The translations under genes and the position numbers were made by a program. The notes beneath the pieces were generated by a model. The model was not told the DNA's origin, did no database searches, and saw only the letters and a list, made by a program, of their open reading frames with translations. 16,765 nucleotides of DNA from Actinomycetota bacterium (GTDB lineage Bacteria; Actinomycetota; Actinomycetes; Mycobacteriales; Jatrophihabitantaceae), in the NCBI GenBank assembly GCA_019241805.1, contig JAFAWL010000069.1, positions 1 to 16,765 on the forward strand, read 5' to 3'. Positions 14,870 to 16,765 of this stretch are shown one piece after another (the first letter of the stretch is position 1; every line of letters begins with the position of its first letter).

Positions 14870-15561
14870 TGGCCGACGCGGTAAGTGTGCTCATTGTCGA
14901 CGACCATGCCCTTTTCCGTCGTGGCGTTCGGTCGTTGCTGTCGACGATGGATGGCGTCGAAGTAATAGGCGAAGCAGCCGACGGCGAAACTGCCGTGACC
15001 CTCAGCGCGGAACTCGCGCCCGATCTCGTTTTGATGGATCTGCAGATGCCCGGCGTCGGCGGGCTGGCCGCGATCCGCACAATCGCCGAACAATCACCGA
15101 CGACCAACATCCTTGTCCTGACCATGTTCGAAGACGACGACTCCGTGTTCGCCGCGATGAGAGCCGGAGCCCGCGGCTACGTCCTCAAAGACATGGACGC
15201 CGACGACTTCGCCCGCGCCATCATCACCGTGGGGCGCGGAGAGGCGCTGTTCTCCCGTGGCATCGCGACGCGAGTCATACGTTTCTTCAGCGAGCCACCG
15301 TCAGCCGCCGTGGCGTTCCCGAACCTGACCGACAGCGAGCGCAGTGTCCTGCGCCTGATGGCAACCGGCGCGAGTAACGCGACGATCTCGAGGCAGTTGT
15401 CTCTCTCACCGAAAACCGTTCGCAATTACATCTCAAATGTGTTCCGCAAACTGCAGGTTGCCGACCGAGCCCAGGCCATTGTCATCGCCCGCGAAGCGGG
15501 ACTGAATCCGCCGCGTTCCGACGCGGGCAGACGACTTTTTGGTGGAGCTGAGGGGATTTGA
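14866..15561 (+). CDS. LuxR/NarL-family response regulator
   Basis: This is a 231-aa two-component response regulator. The receiver domain (~7-123) shows acidic VDDH (Asp12, Asp13), phospho-acceptor Asp58 in LVLMDLQMP, Thr86 in VLTM and Lys108 in YVLKDM. The LuxR-type helix-turn-helix (~150-212) reads LTDSERSVLRLMATGASNATIS then LSLSPKTVRNYISNVFRKL. It is the cognate partner of the upstream kinase: the ATG overlaps the kinase stop by 4 bp (ATGATG allows two in-frame ATGs). It probably binds DNA as a phosphorylated dimer, perhaps at the GGGACACC repeats. The last seven residues (FGGAEGI) are read from the antisense strand of the tRNA-Ala gene, so the C-terminal tail was likely set by the tRNA sequence. 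Confidence 0.94.
   Translation: MMADAVSVLIVDDHALFRRGVRSLLSTMDGVEVIGEAADGETAVTLSAELAPDLVLMDLQMPGVGGLAAIRTIAEQSPTTNILVLTMFEDDDSVFAAMRAGARGYVLKDMDADDFARAIITVGRGEALFSRGIATRVIRFFSEPPSAAVAFPNLTDSERSVLRLMATGASNATISRQLSLSPKTVRNYISNVFRKLQVADRAQAIVIAREAGLNPPRSDAGRRLFGGAEGI
15511..15526. terminator. Hairpin near the end of the response regulator / downstream of the tRNA
   Basis: CCGCGT-TCCG-ACGCGG is a perfect 6-bp stem with a 4-base loop. It lies inside the last codons of the response regulator and 14 bp beyond the tRNA 3' end on the opposite strand. On the + strand a run of five T (15536-15540) follows nine bases later. It may help end either transcript, but the T-run is not adjacent to the stem. Confidence 0.3.
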
Positions 15562-15616
15562 ACCCCTGACCCCCTCGATGCGAACGAGGTGCGCTACCGG
15601 ACTGCGCCACAGCCCC
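15540..15616 (-). tRNA. tRNA-Ala (anticodon CGC)
   Basis: The reverse strand from 15616 folds as a complete 74-nt cloverleaf ending at 15543, with CCA encoded at 15542-15540. Acceptor GGGGCTG pairs with CAGCTCC and includes the G3:U70 wobble that marks alanine tRNAs; the discriminator base is A. The D arm is GCGC...GCGC, the anticodon arm CCTCG-TTCGCAT-CGAGG gives anticodon CGC (reads GCG), and the T arm is AGGGG-TTCAAAT-CCCCT. It is downstream of the glpR-like gene on the same strand. Its 3' end overlaps the end of the response regulator gene in antisense by 22 bp including the CCA. tRNA genes of this kind are common integration sites, but no integrase is present here. Confidence 0.97.
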
Positions 15617-15643
15617 AGGTCGGAACCTGGTGACCCGTTACGG
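15615..15643. repeat. Tandem hairpins immediately 5' of the tRNA
   Basis: CCAGGT-CGGA-ACCTGG (15615-15630, perfect 6-bp stem overlapping the first two tRNA bases) is followed by a CCCG/CGGG stem near 15634-15643. On the - strand they form the tRNA 5' leader; on the + strand they lie past the response regulator stop and could end that transcript. TATCTT (15659-15654, - strand) is a possible -10 for the tRNA, with no clear -35. Confidence 0.3.
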
Positions 15644-15689
15644 GCCGACAGCCAAGATACCAGCCGACGGGTGACGCATCGGTCCTCTG

Positions 15690-15733
15690 AGCTGAGGCGG
15701 CCGCGTACGCGGAAGGCCGGACAAGCCTCAGCT
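15690..15733 (-). terminator. Long hairpin spanning the glpR-like stop codon
   Basis: AGCTGAGGC (15690-15698) and GCCTCAGCT (15725-15733) form a perfect 9-bp stem. Inside it lies the 12-bp palindrome CCGCGTACGCGG (15701-15712). The stem includes the TGA of the glpR-like gene (15730-15728). It lacks a U-run but is the strongest folded element in the window and sits exactly between this gene and the tRNA, so it is a likely terminator or processing signal. Confidence 0.5.
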
Positions 15734-16456
15734 GGCTCGTCGCTGCGCCACGACCAGGTCGTTGTCGCGATCGTTGTAGAGCCCGGTGAGGTCGACGGTG
15801 TCGAGGTTCTGCAGCATGGGGTCGTCGTCGTCAATGCGCACGACGGTCGGGTCGGGTTCGGCGAAGACCGGGCCTTCGAGGGTGGCGTCGTAGCCGCGAG
15901 GGCGGCGGACGGCGGCGCGTTCCTGACGAACCTGTCGCCGGTCGCGGTCGTGTTGGGCCTGCGTGCGCAAGAAGTAGACATAGCCGCTCAGGCCGAGCAG
16001 GAATACGACCGTCAACGCCCAGAACATCGCCCCACCTAAGGCGACAGTGAGCAGCAGCGAGATCAGACTGCCCAGTCCGAGGATCGTCAACGACCGCCGG
16101 CGGCGCGCCATCATGTGGCGCCGGGCCGCCGACATGTCACTGCGTTCGACTGGGTACATCAGGGCCTCCTGGGCAGCGGGAACGGGCCGACGAACGGCCA
16201 CTCGTGGCTCACGGATCGACCGGTTCGCCACGAAGACCTCGTCACGCGCCGCGGTTATCCGCGGCTGGACGTAGCTGGCGTCCACGCCGTCGGCGGCCGG
16301 CCGAACGGGGCGCTGTGACAGCGCGCGCATTCGGCGGCCGAAGCGGCGCACTGATCGCTCCTGGGCCCGGTCGTCGTGTCGGCGCAACACCATGGGCACG
16401 ACGACGATCAGCCACAGGACGAGCAGAGCGGTCAGCTCCAGTCCGGGCCGGGACAT
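15728..16456 (-). CDS. glpR: GlpR/SepX-like divisome membrane protein (gephyrin-like molybdotransferase receptor)
   Basis: This 242-aa protein has an N-terminal helix (~6-24, LELTALLVLWLIVVVPMVL), a basic linker, the family motif SVRRFGRRMRALSQRP (35-50), two adjacent helices (~122-142 and 144-163), and a charged cytoplasmic end with an acidic patch (IDDDDPML near 208) and TVDLTGLYNDRDNDLVV. This matches the actinobacterial family named GlpR in Corynebacterium (membrane receptor for the MoeA/gephyrin-like Glp protein) and SepX in Streptomyces, which acts with FtsZ and Wag31/DivIVA in division and polar growth. It is unrelated to the glycerol repressor GlpR. ATG 16456 was chosen for its GGAGG ribosome-binding site, 4 bases away; the frame is open to 16519 upstream. 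The RimJ-type gene just upstream on the same strand supports the assignment: family loci often read galU-moeA-rimJ-glpR, from memory. Confidence 0.8.
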   Translation of the reverse strand: MSRPGLELTALLVLWLIVVVPMVLRRHDDRAQERSVRRFGRRMRALSQRPVRPAADGVDASYVQPRITAARDEVFVANRSIREPRVAVRRPVPAAQEALMYPVERSDMSAARRHMMARRRRSLTILGLGSLISLLLTVALGGAMFWALTVVFLLGLSGYVYFLRTQAQHDRDRRQVRQERAAVRRPRGYDATLEGPVFAEPDPTVVRIDDDDPMLQNLDTVDLTGLYNDRDNDLVVAQRRAS

Positions 16457-16553
16457 CGCACCTCCAGTCACATCCGTAACACGACTGCGCATACGGTAGT
16501 GACCGGATAAGGCGGGCACCCGGACCTCTCACGGCGTGTCGGCCCGCAGTATC

Positions 16554-16570
16554 AAGCTGGAGTTCAGCTT
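16554..16570 (-). terminator. Hairpin between the acetyltransferase and glpR-like genes
   Basis: AAGCTG-GAGTT-CAGCTT is a perfect 6-bp stem with a 5-base loop, 14 bp downstream of the acetyltransferase stop. No U-run follows on the - strand. Together with the 127-bp gap it hints that the glpR-like gene may have its own promoter. Confidence 0.35.
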
Positions 16571-16583
16571 TCGGTTTGACTGC

Positions 16584-16765
16584 TCAACCAGGCGGCATCG
16601 GCAGCGTGGGCAGTCGCGACAATATCGAGCTCGCCGAGACATCGTCGCGGGTCACGGCGAACGCGACGTGGTCACGCCACGCGCCGTCGATGTCGAGATA
16701 ATTCTCGTAGTAGCCCTCACGTCGTAGCCCCAACTTTTCGACCACGCGCAGGCTGGCTGCGTTCT
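16584..16765 (-). CDS. rimJ: RimJ-type GNAT N-acetyltransferase (C-terminal part; 5' end outside window)
   Basis: The - strand frame open from the window edge to TGA 16584-16586 encodes the last 60 residues of a GNAT acetyltransferase. NAASLRVVEKLGLRREG is the classic RimJ/RimL end of the acetyl-CoA site, followed by YYENYLDIDGAWRDHVAFAVTRDDV. The family transfers acetyl groups from acetyl-CoA to N-termini, as in ribosomal-protein acetylation, but individual substrates vary and the symbol is by family only. It lies upstream of the glpR-like gene on the same strand, an arrangement seen in actinobacterial galU-moeA-rimJ-glpR loci. A short tail (SASSILSRLPTLPMPPG) follows the conserved fold. Confidence 0.85.
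   Translation of the reverse strand, partial: NAASLRVVEKLGLRREGYYENYLDIDGAWRDHVAFAVTRDDVSASSILSRLPTLPMPPG

Noticed and set aside
15539..16039. Forward frame starting VELRGFEPLTPS
   Set aside because: This opening is the well-known translation of an antisense tRNA gene; the rest is antisense to the glpR-like gene.
1..16765. CRISPR array, insertion sequence, integrase or phage genes
   Set aside because: No regularly spaced repeats, transposase or recombinase motifs were seen on either strand.

Overview
The window is GC-rich bacterial chromosome with strong G/C preference at third codon positions. It carries actinobacterial hallmarks: a GlpR/SepX-type divisome membrane protein beside a RimJ-type acetyltransferase, a DUF1360 protein, a NarL-type kinase/regulator pair and GTG starts. 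It reads as an actinomycete; I cannot name a genus. I see no transposase, integrase, CRISPR array, plasmid or phage genes.

Layout, left to right. (1) Positions 1-2948: the 3' end of an unknown + strand gene converges on and overlaps an EamA/RhtA-type exporter on the - strand. Divergent from the exporter are a LysR-family regulator and, 9 bp behind it, a nitronate monooxygenase. A candidate LysR operator lies in the short divergent gap. (2) Positions 2967-10375, - strand: a class V aminotransferase / cysteine desulfurase-like protein (580 aa), followed 161 bp downstream by a 1834-residue single-chain acyl-CoA carboxylase. The carboxylase has biotin carboxylase, biotin-carrier, central and both carboxyltransferase domains in one polypeptide, in the order of eukaryotic acetyl-CoA carboxylase. 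This is the most striking gene here. (3) Positions 10468-11902: two broken genes head to head. An endonuclease/exonuclease/phosphatase-family gene (-) is cut by one in-frame amber codon just before its catalytic GDLN motif. A nucleotidyltransferase-family gene (+) has lost its N-terminus and carries a frameshift. (4) Positions 11882-12927, - strand: a DUF1360 membrane protein and a glyoxalase-fold (VOC) protein. (5) Positions 13221-15561, + strand: a four-helix membrane protein, a NarL/LiaS-type histidine kinase and a LuxR-type response regulator, joined by 4-bp GTGA and ATGA overlaps. They look like a three-part signalling cassette. (6) Positions 15540-16765, - strand: tRNA-Ala(CGC), which overlaps the end of the response regulator gene in antisense; the GlpR/SepX-like cell-division protein; and the C-terminal end of a RimJ-type acetyltransferase cut by the window edge.

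Small-scale structure worth noting includes several perfect inverted repeats: in the leaders of the glyoxalase and signalling genes, within the kinase start region, on both sides of the tRNA, and across the glpR stop codon. A direct repeat with 21-bp periodicity lies upstream of the signalling operon. All functional statements rest on reading translated motifs by eye; no database search was possible.
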